A stretch of DNA of 64,000 nucleotides from Bacteroidota bacterium (GTDB lineage Bacteria; Bacteroidota; Bacteroidia; Bacteroidales; Prolixibacteraceae): contig JAHEYT010000034.1 of the NCBI GenBank assembly GCA_023251455.1, forward strand, positions 1,659 to 65,658. The letters run 5' to 3'. Within the stretch, counting starts at the first letter, position 1. The number at the start of each line of letters is the position of its first letter. Below the pieces are notes generated by a model. The model saw nothing but the letters and a program-made list of their open reading frames with translations. It was not told the DNA's origin and did no database searches. The position numbers and the translations under genes were made by a program. Positions 24,827-33,009 of the stretch are shown one piece after another.

Positions 24827-26275
24827 TTAAAATCCGTCAGGACTGCCGACTCGTGTCATTGCACAGCGGAAGCCTAAATCACTTGCCGATTCCGTTTCAG
24901 GACGATATCTGCGGGCGCCAGGACTTAACCAATAAGGTCTGTCTTTCCAGCTTCCTCCTTTGAAAATTCTGGAATGATCTGAAATCAGTGATGAGAACTG
25001 ACCTTCTTTGGTCGACTGAACGTACATGTTACTGGTTTTTGTTTTGTCTTTTTGTGCATTCCAGTCTTCTCCTTCGATAACCTGAGAACGATAGTCACCA
25101 TCATTGAAGTTTCTGTAATCGGCAATCGTATCTTTTACTAATTCGCCAAATTCATTACGAACCAATTTCCCATCGGCGTCAGTTTTGTATTTGGTAAATG
25201 TATTTCCACGGAATGGTTGAAATTCAGCAACATCGTTTGACGACAGCGGACGATAAACGTCAGCAACCCATTCATTAACATTACCTGCCATACAGTAAAG
25301 GCCATAATCGTTAGGGTCGTATGATGTAACAGGAGCTGTAATGTCGGCATTATCGTTTAATGCACCAGCCATACCCATCAAGTCACCTCGGCCACGGGTA
25401 AAGTTAGCCATCATCCGACCTCTGGTTTTTTTATTGTCGTCACGTAAATAAGTTCCGTTCCATGGATAAAGTTTCCGGTTGGTCAAAAGTTCGTCTTCTG
25501 TATTTCCGACTAGACCCAACGCTGCATATTCCCATTCAGCTTCGGTAGGGAGACGATAATTTGGAAGTAACAGCCCGTCTTCCCAACGAACTTTCCGATT
25601 CGTTCCGGCAGCATCTTTTAATGGTTTTTTCCCTTCGGTGCCTTGATATAAACCTGCAAGGTATGATTCAGTAGTAAAGACATTTTGACCGCTTTGCGTG
25701 TTATCAATTGTAATTACACCCTTGTCTGCCAATATTTTTTCATTTACACGATCTGTTCTCCACTTGGAGTAGGCATCAGCCTGTTTCCATGAAACTCCCA
25801 CAACAGGATAGTTTCCGTAAGCAGGGTGACGTAAATAATTGGTAATATAGGGTTCGTTAAAAGCTAATTCTTCTCTCCAAACCAAAGTGTCAGGAAGAGC
25901 CGATCCATATTTTTCAGGATTGGAAGGATAAACCCTTCTCAGCCAAAATAAATATTCCCGATAATCGAGATTTGAAACTTCGGTTTCATCCATATAAAAG
26001 GAGGCGACTGTAACTCGCTTTGGAATATTATTCCAATCGTACATTACGTCTTGTTCAACACGACCCATTGTGAATGTTCCACCCTGAATGAAAACTAATC
26101 CGGGACCAGTTTCCTGTTCGTAATTGTCATCAGACTGGAAACCACCATTTTTAGGATCTCCAAATTCCCATCCAGTTGCATGAGAACTACCTGAACTTCC
26201 TTTTCCTTTTCCAATCAATCCGCATCCAGCCATTAATGCGGCGAGACCAAATAATATTATGGATCTAAATTTCAT
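24827..26275 (-). CDS. gldJ: Gliding motility lipoprotein GldJ (FGE-sulfatase domain)
   Basis: A 482-residue lipoprotein with lipobox LMAGC (Cys18) and a Gly/Ser-rich linker. Residues about 50-475 form a formylglycine-generating-enzyme-like (SUMF1) domain: FIQGGTFTMGRVEQD, VASFYMDETEVSNLDYREYLFWL, NYPVVGVSWKQADAYSKWR, LPTEAEWEYAALG, YGLYCMAGNVNEWVADVY and FKGGSWKD. This length and the long insertions match GldJ rather than GldK. GldJ is needed for gliding and for type IX secretion, and is an outer-membrane lipoprotein facing the periplasm. Its position opposite porU, another type IX gene, supports the call. It is not expected to be an enzyme, as in the wider family only some members are catalytic. 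Confidence 0.92.
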   Translation of the reverse strand: MKFRSIILFGLAALMAGCGLIGKGKGSSGSSHATGWEFGDPKNGGFQSDDNYEQETGPGLVFIQGGTFTMGRVEQDVMYDWNNIPKRVTVASFYMDETEVSNLDYREYLFWLRRVYPSNPEKYGSALPDTLVWREELAFNEPYITNYLRHPAYGNYPVVGVSWKQADAYSKWRTDRVNEKILADKGVITIDNTQSGQNVFTTESYLAGLYQGTEGKKPLKDAAGTNRKVRWEDGLLLPNYRLPTEAEWEYAALGLVGNTEDELLTNRKLYPWNGTYLRDDNKKTRGRMMANFTRGRGDLMGMAGALNDNADITAPVTSYDPNDYGLYCMAGNVNEWVADVYRPLSSNDVAEFQPFRGNTFTKYKTDADGKLVRNEFGELVKDTIADYRNFNDGDYRSQVIEGEDWNAQKDKTKTSNMYVQSTKEGQFSSLISDHSRIFKGGSWKDRPYWLSPGARRYRPETESASDLGFRCAMTRVGSPDGF

Positions 26276-26400
26276 GTGTTTATGATTTGTTTTTTAATGC
26301 CACATGCAACTTGCCAGGTAAAGCCTTCATCGTACATGAGTAACTTTTGATCCTGACTTGTTTCATCGTATATTTTCTTTTCTGTTATTTAAAAGACTCA

Positions 26401-26408
26401 CAAATATA
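26401..26408 (-). promoter_or_regulatory. -7 element of the gldJ promoter
   Basis: On the minus strand the bases read TATATTTG, matching TAnnTTTG. The leader to the gldJ ATG would be about 120 bases. The gap 26276-26588 otherwise holds only the two divergent promoters. Confidence 0.5.
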
Positions 26409-26508
26409 ACTAAATTGTTGAATTGATATTGTTCAGGTATTCAATCTTTTTTTTACACTTGTTGTTCATACTGTATATCTTTACTGCTGATAATAAAGGC
26501 AGGTATTG

Positions 26509-26545
26509 TTTTGTTTAATGTAAATACATAATGTTATAATATTTG
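26509..26545 (+). promoter_or_regulatory. Promoter of porU
   Basis: TTTTG at 26509-26513 lies 21 bases before a TATAATATTTG element ending at 26545. The -7 box has one extra base compared with TAnnTTTG but also contains a TATAAT. The ATG follows 43 bases later. Confidence 0.5.
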
Positions 26546-26588
26546 CAGTTGTTAATCGTTTAATATTTTAGAAACAAATAAATATAGA

Positions 26589-29500
26589 ATGCTAAGATTA
26601 TTACTCTTTTGTGGACTTATTTTGGTTTATTTCAATGGTTCGTCAGCTGATTATCATCGAAAAATTAGCTGGACTCAAAAATCACAAAATATTGGTGCTA
26701 CTGAAACTTATGCTTTAGAATTTGAAGGCAGTGTGGTTCTAAATCAGTCACGATTGCCCTACTGGGTTGAAAGTTTTGTCTTAAACACTTCTGATATTGA
26801 CGTTTCTATAAACGATGCGATTTTCGAACCTATCCCCAATTCAGTAATTACGCTCAATGATTCTATCGGAAGTCAACTGCAATTTAATACTGAAATCGGC
26901 ACTTCAGGTGACCATTCGGTACTTCGATTAACAATTTTTCCTTTTGTCAGGCGAAATAATCAGATTGAAAAATTGGTTGAGTTTTCGGTTACGGTTAATG
27001 AGAACGCCAATTTCCTGAAATCTGCATCTTCTGCGTATCAATGGAAAACAACCTCAGTTCTTGGATCAAGGAAATGGATTAAAATAAAGACAAAAGAAAA
27101 GGGGATTTATAAAATTACAATCGATCAGCTTAAGTCGTGGGGATTTTCTAATCCAGATCAGGTTTCGATGTATGGAAATGGTGGCTATATGTTGCCTGTT
27201 TTGAATAAAGACAATCGTTTTGACGACCTGAATTCTTATCCTGTTTTAAAGGGGAAAGACAATGCCAGCAAGGATTGCCTGTTTTTCTATTCAACTGGAA
27301 ACATACGCGTCGATGAAAATCCGACAACTGGAATTTTAACACATAAGCAAAACTACTATTCTACTGAAACATACTTTTATCTTTCTGATCAGGGAACTCC
27401 TAAAATTATATTGAAAGCTGCTGAACTGACAGACAATCCGGGTAAAACGGTTAATTCTTTTACCAATTATACATTTTACGAAAAGGAAGCTGCGAATCTT
27501 ATCTCTTCCGGAAGTCAATGGTTTGGCGAGGAATTTAATCCTGGTCAATCGCAAACAGTCAGTTTGACGCTCGATAATCCTGATTTGACAAAATCTGCCC
27601 AGTTTGTCGTTTCTGCCGTAGCACGATCATCTGCATCTAGTTCTATGAATGTTACTGTGAACGGAGTATCAATGAATACTATTTCATTTAATGCACTTAC
27701 GGTGAGCGATCCTACTTCTGATTTTGCTGACCAAAAGATATCTGCATTTTCAGGATTGGCTCCGTCAAAAAATCTTCAGGTGAAGATGACTTACAGCGCC
27801 TTTAATGGTTCTTCAAATGCCTGGCTCGATTATGTTTCTGTTAATTATCAAAGTTTACTGAATATGACAGCGGCAGATGTTTATTCATTCAGGGGAAAAG
27901 GTGCCGACGGAACAATTTTGGTTTCCGAATTTGTTTTGAGTGGAGCTTCGGCAACAACCAAAATATTTGACGTAACCGACATAGACAACACTTTCGAGGT
28001 GCCTGCTGTTTATTTGGACGGTCAGTTAAAATTTAAATCAAATTCAGCAGTAACGCGACAGTATATTGCATTTAATCCTGGTGGAACAATCCCTGTTCCT
28101 GAATTGGTGGGAACGATTGCCAACCCAACGATTGCCAACCAAAATTTGCATGCTGCCGATCTTTCGGAAATGATTATCGTTTCAAATTCCGAATTATTAA
28201 GCGCTGCCAACGAATTGGCTGAATTTCATCGAACTACCGATGGGATGACTGTGCAAGTGGTAACTCCGGATGAAATATATAACGAATTCTCGGGGGGGCT
28301 TCCCGATCCTTCAGGCTTCAGGAATTATTTCAGGATGTGCTATGACATGGGTAAACTAAATGGAAAAAATACGCTGAAATATATTTTGCTGATGGGCGAC
28401 GGATCGTATGATAACCGCAATATTCTGGGTAAAAATCTGAACCTGCTACCAACTTATCAGTCAGAAAATTCACTCTCACCTACTGAATCGTTTGTAACCG
28501 ATGATTTTTTTGTTTTTCTCGATGAAAATGAAGGTGGTTCTCAGGGAATCGTCGATCTTGGAATTGGTCGGATATCTGCAAATACCTTGGATGATGCTGA
28601 AACAGTAATCCGTAAAATTAAGAATTACTATCAGCAGGAATCCTTTGGAAACTGGCGAAATGTGGTGACTTTTATTGGCGACGATGGTGATTATAATACG
28701 CATATGAGTCAGGCTGAAAATTTGGCAACCTCTTTAAATAAAACATATCCGGCTTTCTTCGCCGATAAAATATACTTTGACGCCTTTAATCAGCTTTCAA
28801 CATCGGGTGGAGAAAAATATCCTGATGTAACAGCAGCTATCAACAGTCGGGTAAAACAAGGGACCTTGGTGATGAACTACACCGGACATGCCAACGAAAA
28901 GAGTTTAGCCGATGAAGGCGTACTCGATATCGGTATTATCAATTCATGGAGCAATTATAACCGGCTCCCGATATTTGTTACAGCAACCTGCGAATTTAGC
29001 CGTTTCGACGCAGATATTACATCTGCCGGAGAAGCCATCCTTTTTAATCCTCAAGGTGGCGGTGTTGGTCTGTTTTCGACAACCAGGTTGGTGTATTCGG
29101 GGGCGAATTTTGTTTTGAACAACAAATTTTTTCAATATATTTTTGAGAAGGATGAGCAGGGAAATAACCTGCGTTTAGGCGATGTGATGCAAAAAGCAAA
29201 AGCTGCTGCCAATACCGGAACCAATCAGTTGAATTTTACCTTACTAGCCGATCCGGCTATGCGGTTGGCGAATCCTAATTATCAGGTAAAGACAACCAGT
29301 ATCGATGGCAAGAATGTCGGAACAGAAGTTGATACCATCCGGACACTTTCGGTTGTTACCGTTAAAGGATATGTGGCCGATAATAAAGGCGCAAAACTTA
29401 CTACGTTTAATGGCGAAATAATTCCAACTGTGTATGATAAGGCTTTGCAGGTAGAAACTCTGGGAAATGCGGGTGAGACTCCGATGGGTTACAACGTGCA

Positions 29501-30350
29501 GAATAATATTATTTATAAAGGTTTAGCCAGCGTCAAGAACGGTGAATTTGAGTTTTCGTTCTTTGTCCCAAAAGATATTTCGTACAAAGTCGACAAAGGC
29601 AAAATTCTCTATTACGCCTACAATGAGACCGTTGATGCCCAAGGTTATTTCGATGGATTTTATGTTGGCGGAGCGTCGAATAATACCATTTCGGATTCTA
29701 ACGGACCTGATGTTGAACTGTTCCTTAATTCCGATACGTTTAAAGATGGGGGAGAGGTGAGTGCAAGTTCTGTATTGATTGCGAATATTAGCGATGCGAC
29801 AGGAATCAATACTTCAGGAACCGGGATTGGACACGACATTACGGCAGTTCTGGATGGCGATTATTCAAATATCATGGTTTTGAATGATTATTTTCAGGCG
29901 GATAAGGATAAATATACCAGCGGGAAAATCATTTTCCCGCTCACTGATTTAGCAGAAGGCGAGCATATTATCAAATTGAAAGTATGGGATGTGCTGAATA
30001 ATTCTTCGGAAGTGGAAATCCGATTTACGGTGAAAGATGATTTCAGGATTGAAACGGTTAGTTGTTATCCTAATCCGATGCAGGAACAAACCAAGTTTAT
30101 TTTTACACATAATCAGCCTGATGAATCGTTTGATGTAAGTCTTGAGGTATTTTCAAGTTCAGGTACCCGGGTTGATTTGTTTCAAACAACAGTGGGCTCA
30201 TCTGGAACTGAAAGTTTGCCATTTACCTGGACTCCGGCTGACAGACAGGTAAAAATGACAACAGGAGTTTATGTTTACAGGCTCACTTTAACAACCAACG
30301 ATGGGAAGATTGGCAGTGGTTCGGGCCGGCTTGTTTTTGTTTACCGCTAA
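26589..30350 (+). CDS. porU: Type IX secretion system sortase PorU
   Basis: A 1253-residue protein with a signal peptide (1-20) and a gingipain (C25) peptidase domain at about 530-910. The catalytic pair is His767 in MNYTGHANEKS and Cys801 in TATCEFSRFD. The long N-terminal beta-rich region and Ig-like part follow the PorU plan. The C-terminus (SCYPNPMQEQTKF to the end) is a type A C-terminal signal domain, which PorU is known to carry. PorU removes the C-terminal signal from type IX cargo at the outer membrane and attaches the cargo to a lipopolysaccharide anchor or releases it. The next gene is its partner porV. Confidence 0.94.
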   Translation: MLRLLLFCGLILVYFNGSSADYHRKISWTQKSQNIGATETYALEFEGSVVLNQSRLPYWVESFVLNTSDIDVSINDAIFEPIPNSVITLNDSIGSQLQFNTEIGTSGDHSVLRLTIFPFVRRNNQIEKLVEFSVTVNENANFLKSASSAYQWKTTSVLGSRKWIKIKTKEKGIYKITIDQLKSWGFSNPDQVSMYGNGGYMLPVLNKDNRFDDLNSYPVLKGKDNASKDCLFFYSTGNIRVDENPTTGILTHKQNYYSTETYFYLSDQGTPKIILKAAELTDNPGKTVNSFTNYTFYEKEAANLISSGSQWFGEEFNPGQSQTVSLTLDNPDLTKSAQFVVSAVARSSASSSMNVTVNGVSMNTISFNALTVSDPTSDFADQKISAFSGLAPSKNLQVKMTYSAFNGSSNAWLDYVSVNYQSLLNMTAADVYSFRGKGADGTILVSEFVLSGASATTKIFDVTDIDNTFEVPAVYLDGQLKFKSNSAVTRQYIAFNPGGTIPVPELVGTIANPTIANQNLHAADLSEMIIVSNSELLSAANELAEFHRTTDGMTVQVVTPDEIYNEFSGGLPDPSGFRNYFRMCYDMGKLNGKNTLKYILLMGDGSYDNRNILGKNLNLLPTYQSENSLSPTESFVTDDFFVFLDENEGGSQGIVDLGIGRISANTLDDAETVIRKIKNYYQQESFGNWRNVVTFIGDDGDYNTHMSQAENLATSLNKTYPAFFADKIYFDAFNQLSTSGGEKYPDVTAAINSRVKQGTLVMNYTGHANEKSLADEGVLDIGIINSWSNYNRLPIFVTATCEFSRFDADITSAGEAILFNPQGGGVGLFSTTRLVYSGANFVLNNKFFQYIFEKDEQGNNLRLGDVMQKAKAAANTGTNQLNFTLLADPAMRLANPNYQVKTTSIDGKNVGTEVDTIRTLSVVTVKGYVADNKGAKLTTFNGEIIPTVYDKALQVETLGNAGETPMGYNVQNNIIYKGLASVKNGEFEFSFFVPKDISYKVDKGKILYYAYNETVDAQGYFDGFYVGGASNNTISDSNGPDVELFLNSDTFKDGGEVSASSVLIANISDATGINTSGTGIGHDITAVLDGDYSNIMVLNDYFQADKDKYTSGKIIFPLTDLAEGEHIIKLKVWDVLNNSSEVEIRFTVKDDFRIETVSCYPNPMQEQTKFIFTHNQPDESFDVSLEVFSSSGTRVDLFQTTVGSSGTESLPFTWTPADRQVKMTTGVYVYRLTLTTNDGKIGSGSGRLVFVYR

Positions 30351-30446
30351 AAAAAGATCTAATTATTCCTGATGTTATACTATTTGGGAAGGATATCCGT
30401 TTATTATTTTTGTTTATCAAGTGATAGTTCACCTGCGACAAACATC

Positions 30447-30454
30447 TATATTTG
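30447..30454 (+). promoter_or_regulatory. -7 element before porV
   Basis: TATATTTG lies 28 bases before the porV ATG, so porV may be transcribed separately as well as with porU. No good -33 match is seen. Confidence 0.45.
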
Positions 30455-30482
30455 CAAATTCAAAAATATTGAATGAATTAAA

Positions 30483-31643
30483 ATGAAGAAGATAACATTA
30501 ATATTGACAGCTATTCTTTGTTTAGGAATAATTATACCTCAGACAAAAGCACAAACAACTTCAACTACCGGTGCCAATACAATTACTACCGGTGTCCCAT
30601 TTTTAACCATCGCGCCCGATTCGCGTGCCGGAGCAATGGGTGATGCTGGTGTCGCAACTTCTCCTGATGTGAATTCACAACACTGGAATCCGGCTAAGTA
30701 TGCATTTGCTGAAAGTGAAATGGGAATTGCTTTGTCATATACACCATGGTTGCGAAATTTAGTTTCTGACATCAATTTGGCTTACTTGGTCGGCTATAAA
30801 CGTCTGGATGAAAACCAGACAATGAGCGCGTCGTTGCGCTATTTTTCTCTGGGCGACATTTCATTTATGAGCGAATATGGCGATCCAACCGGGCAGCAAA
30901 GTCCAAACGAATTTGCTGTTGATATGGGTTATACACGACTCCTTTCTGATAATTTTTCAGGAGCTGTAGCCTTACGATACATTCGCTCCGACCTCACGGG
31001 AGGACAGATGGTTGGCTCAACTGAAACCCATGCCGGAAGTTCTTATGCTGCTGATGTGGCTTTCTATTATCAGAATCAGATCCGGATGAACCGGAAAAAT
31101 TCGACAATTTCTGCGGGTATCAATATCTCGAACATTGGTAGCAAGATTTCTTATACCGATGGTGAAACCAAAGATTTTATACCCACAAACCTGAAATTGG
31201 GAGTTGCCTATAAAACCGAAATGGATAAGTACAATACCGTTACTTTTGCTTTTGATATCAATAAGTTGTTGGTACCGACTCCTACCACTGCCAGTACGGA
31301 TATTGTTACCGGATCAACTTCTTCCAAATCGCCAATTGCCGGTATTTTTAGTTCGTTTAGCGATGCCCCCGGTGGTATGTCTGAAGAATTTAAAGAAATA
31401 AATTTTTCGGCTGGTGCCGAATATTGGTATAACAAACAATTTGCCTTACGTGCAGGATATTATTACGAAGATGCATCGAAAGGAAACCGTAAATTTTTCA
31501 CGGCTGGAGCTGGTTTGAAAATGAATGTTTTTGCACTCGACTTCTCGTACCTTTTGCCGGTAGCACAAAATAATCCGTTGGCCAATACCCTTCGGTTTAC
31601 CTTATCGTTCGATTTGGAAGCTTTCAACAAGCAACGTAAGTAG
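30483..31643 (+). CDS. porV: Type IX secretion outer-membrane protein PorV (LptO)
   Basis: A 386-residue FadL-like beta-barrel protein with a signal peptide (about 1-23). The conserved start of the mature barrel is TGVPFLTIAPDSRAGAMGDAGVATSPD, followed by HWNPAKYAF and alternating beta strands (NQTMSASLRYFSLGDISF, AVALRYIRSDLTGG) ending in ANTLRFTLSFDLEAFN. PorV shuttles cargo from the translocon to PorU on the outer membrane. The porU-porV order is the standard one in Bacteroidota, which makes the call secure. A second PorV-type paralogue cannot be excluded elsewhere in the genome. Confidence 0.93.
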   Translation: MKKITLILTAILCLGIIIPQTKAQTTSTTGANTITTGVPFLTIAPDSRAGAMGDAGVATSPDVNSQHWNPAKYAFAESEMGIALSYTPWLRNLVSDINLAYLVGYKRLDENQTMSASLRYFSLGDISFMSEYGDPTGQQSPNEFAVDMGYTRLLSDNFSGAVALRYIRSDLTGGQMVGSTETHAGSSYAADVAFYYQNQIRMNRKNSTISAGINISNIGSKISYTDGETKDFIPTNLKLGVAYKTEMDKYNTVTFAFDINKLLVPTPTTASTDIVTGSTSSKSPIAGIFSSFSDAPGGMSEEFKEINFSAGAEYWYNKQFALRAGYYYEDASKGNRKFFTAGAGLKMNVFALDFSYLLPVAQNNPLANTLRFTLSFDLEAFNKQRK

Positions 31644-31718
31644 ACGGTTGGTTCGATTAAAACCCGGATGTCAAATGTCTTTTTATAGGATGTCTGAAAT
31701 CTAATATCTCAAAAAAAT

Positions 31719-32207
31719 ATGAATTTCCGGATTGGATACGGATACGATGTACACCGTTTAGCAGAAGGGGAAACCCTGTGGCTGGGCGGTGTTCTTGTTC
31801 CACACAGTAAAGGAACTGTTGCTCATTCTGATGGCGATGTGTTGATTCACGCGCTTTGCGATGCCATGTTGGGTGCCGCTAAAATGGGCGATATTGGCCG
31901 CCATTTTCCTGATACTTCTTCAGATTTCAAAAACATAGACAGCAAAATACTGTTGTTTCGAACCAATGAACTGATTGCCTCCAAAAACTACCGTGTAGGA
32001 AACCTTGATGTGACAGTTGCAGCACAGAATCCAAAGTTAAAACCGTTTATTCCTGAAATGGAAAAAACCATAGCTGAAATACTTGGTGTTGATGTTGATG
32101 CAGTTTCAATAAAGGCCACAACAACTGAAGAGTTGGGTTTTGAGGGCAGGGAAGAAGGAATTTCGGTTCATGTGGTTGTATTACTTGAAAAAATGAGTGA
32201 AAAATGA
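31719..32207 (+). CDS. ispF: 2-C-methyl-D-erythritol 2,4-cyclodiphosphate synthase
   Basis: A 162-residue trimeric metal-dependent enzyme of the MEP isoprenoid pathway. Key motifs are GYGYDVHRL (D10 and H12, metal ligands), GVLVPHSKGTVAHSDGDVLIHALCDA (third metal His), LGAAKMGDIGRHFPDT and the C-terminal ATTTEELGFEGREEGI. Its presence shows that the organism makes isoprenoid precursors by the MEP route, which is relevant to the isoprenoid gene group at 56-63 kb. It follows porV by 75 bases and overlaps the next gene by four bases (ATGA). Confidence 0.96.
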   Translation: MNFRIGYGYDVHRLAEGETLWLGGVLVPHSKGTVAHSDGDVLIHALCDAMLGAAKMGDIGRHFPDTSSDFKNIDSKILLFRTNELIASKNYRVGNLDVTVAAQNPKLKPFIPEMEKTIAEILGVDVDAVSIKATTTEELGFEGREEGISVHVVVLLEKMSEK

Positions 32208-32566
32208 AAAAAACTTTAGTTATAGGGGCAAGTGAAAACCCCGATAGGTATTCAAACAAGGCGGTAAAAGCATTGGTATCGCATAATCACGAGGTAGTCG
32301 CCATTGGCTTGCGCGAGGGAGAAGTTGCCGGAGTCTCTTTCAATTCAGAAAAGAAAGCGTTCGAAAATGTGGATACGGTTACTTTGTATGTTGGGCCACA
32401 GAATCAGCACGAATATTATAGTTATATCCTGAATCTGAAACCACAGCGAGTTATTTTTAATCCCGGAACCGAAAATCCTGAATTTATTAAAAAGCTTGAA
32501 TCGGCCGGTATTTATCCGGAAATAGCCTGCACGCTAGTTTTGTTAGCCACCGGACAATATGAATGA
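32204..32566 (+). CDS. CoA-binding domain protein (YccU-like)
   Basis: A 120-residue protein made of one CoA-binding Rossmann domain: KKTLVIGASENPDRYSNKA at the N-terminus, then DTVTLYVGPQNQHEYYSYIL and QRVIFNPGTENPEFIKKLE. This is the short stand-alone form seen next to many bacterial genes. It may bind CoA or a nucleotide; no enzyme activity is established for this family. Start and stop overlap the flanking genes by four bases each, so ispF, this gene and the thioredoxin-like gene form a translationally coupled operon. Confidence 0.85.
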   Translation: MKKTLVIGASENPDRYSNKAVKALVSHNHEVVAIGLREGEVAGVSFNSEKKAFENVDTVTLYVGPQNQHEYYSYILNLKPQRVIFNPGTENPEFIKKLESAGIYPEIACTLVLLATGQYE

Positions 32567-32895
32567 TGGAAACTATTCCTTCAATACCTGAATTTGATCT
32601 GATTCTGGCTGAGAACGATGCCGTTCTGGCCTATTTTTCTACGGAAACCTGTTCTGTTTGCCACGTGTTGAAGCCTAAGGTGATTGAGATGGTTACGGAG
32701 GCATTCCCAAAAATAAAAATGGTTTTTATTGAATCAGATAAACTGCCCGAATTGGCAGCGCAGTATCGTGTATTCACTGCTCCAACTGTTGTAGTTTTCT
32801 TTGCTGGTCGCGAAACCATCCGCAAAAGCCGTGCATTTGGAGTAGACGAACTTCGTTCCGAAATCCAGAGGACATATTCGCTCATGTTCGAATGA
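32563..32895 (+). CDS. Thioredoxin-like protein with CSVC active site
   Basis: A 110-residue thioredoxin-fold protein without signal peptide. The redox motif is ETCSVCHVLKPK (CSVC instead of CGPC) and the cis-proline loop is FTAPTVVVFF. A dithiol with an unusual Ser-Val dipeptide suggests a specialised thiol-disulfide exchanger rather than general thioredoxin. It is the last of three overlapping genes starting at ispF. The start at 32563 overlaps the previous stop codon in ATGA. Confidence 0.83.
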   Translation: MMETIPSIPEFDLILAENDAVLAYFSTETCSVCHVLKPKVIEMVTEAFPKIKMVFIESDKLPELAAQYRVFTAPTVVVFFAGRETIRKSRAFGVDELRSEIQRTYSLMFE

Positions 32896-32903
32896 TAAAA
32901 TTG

Positions 32904-32986
32904 TCATTCATGGTCATTTGTAGTCATTAATTGTTCATTTCTTACAACAAATGACTACCAAATGACGCAAAGCGAATGACCAAATG
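32904..32986. repeat. Imperfect hairpin built on AAATGAC repeats
   Basis: GTCATTTGTAGTCATT (32913-32928) pairs with AATGACTACCAAATGAC (32950-32966) with one bulge, and CAAATGAC or GAATGAC recurs several times further on. It is between convergent genes and may act as a terminator, although no T run follows. Confidence 0.45.
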
Positions 32987-33009
32987 ACTCATTGAAAACT
33001 GTACACAGA

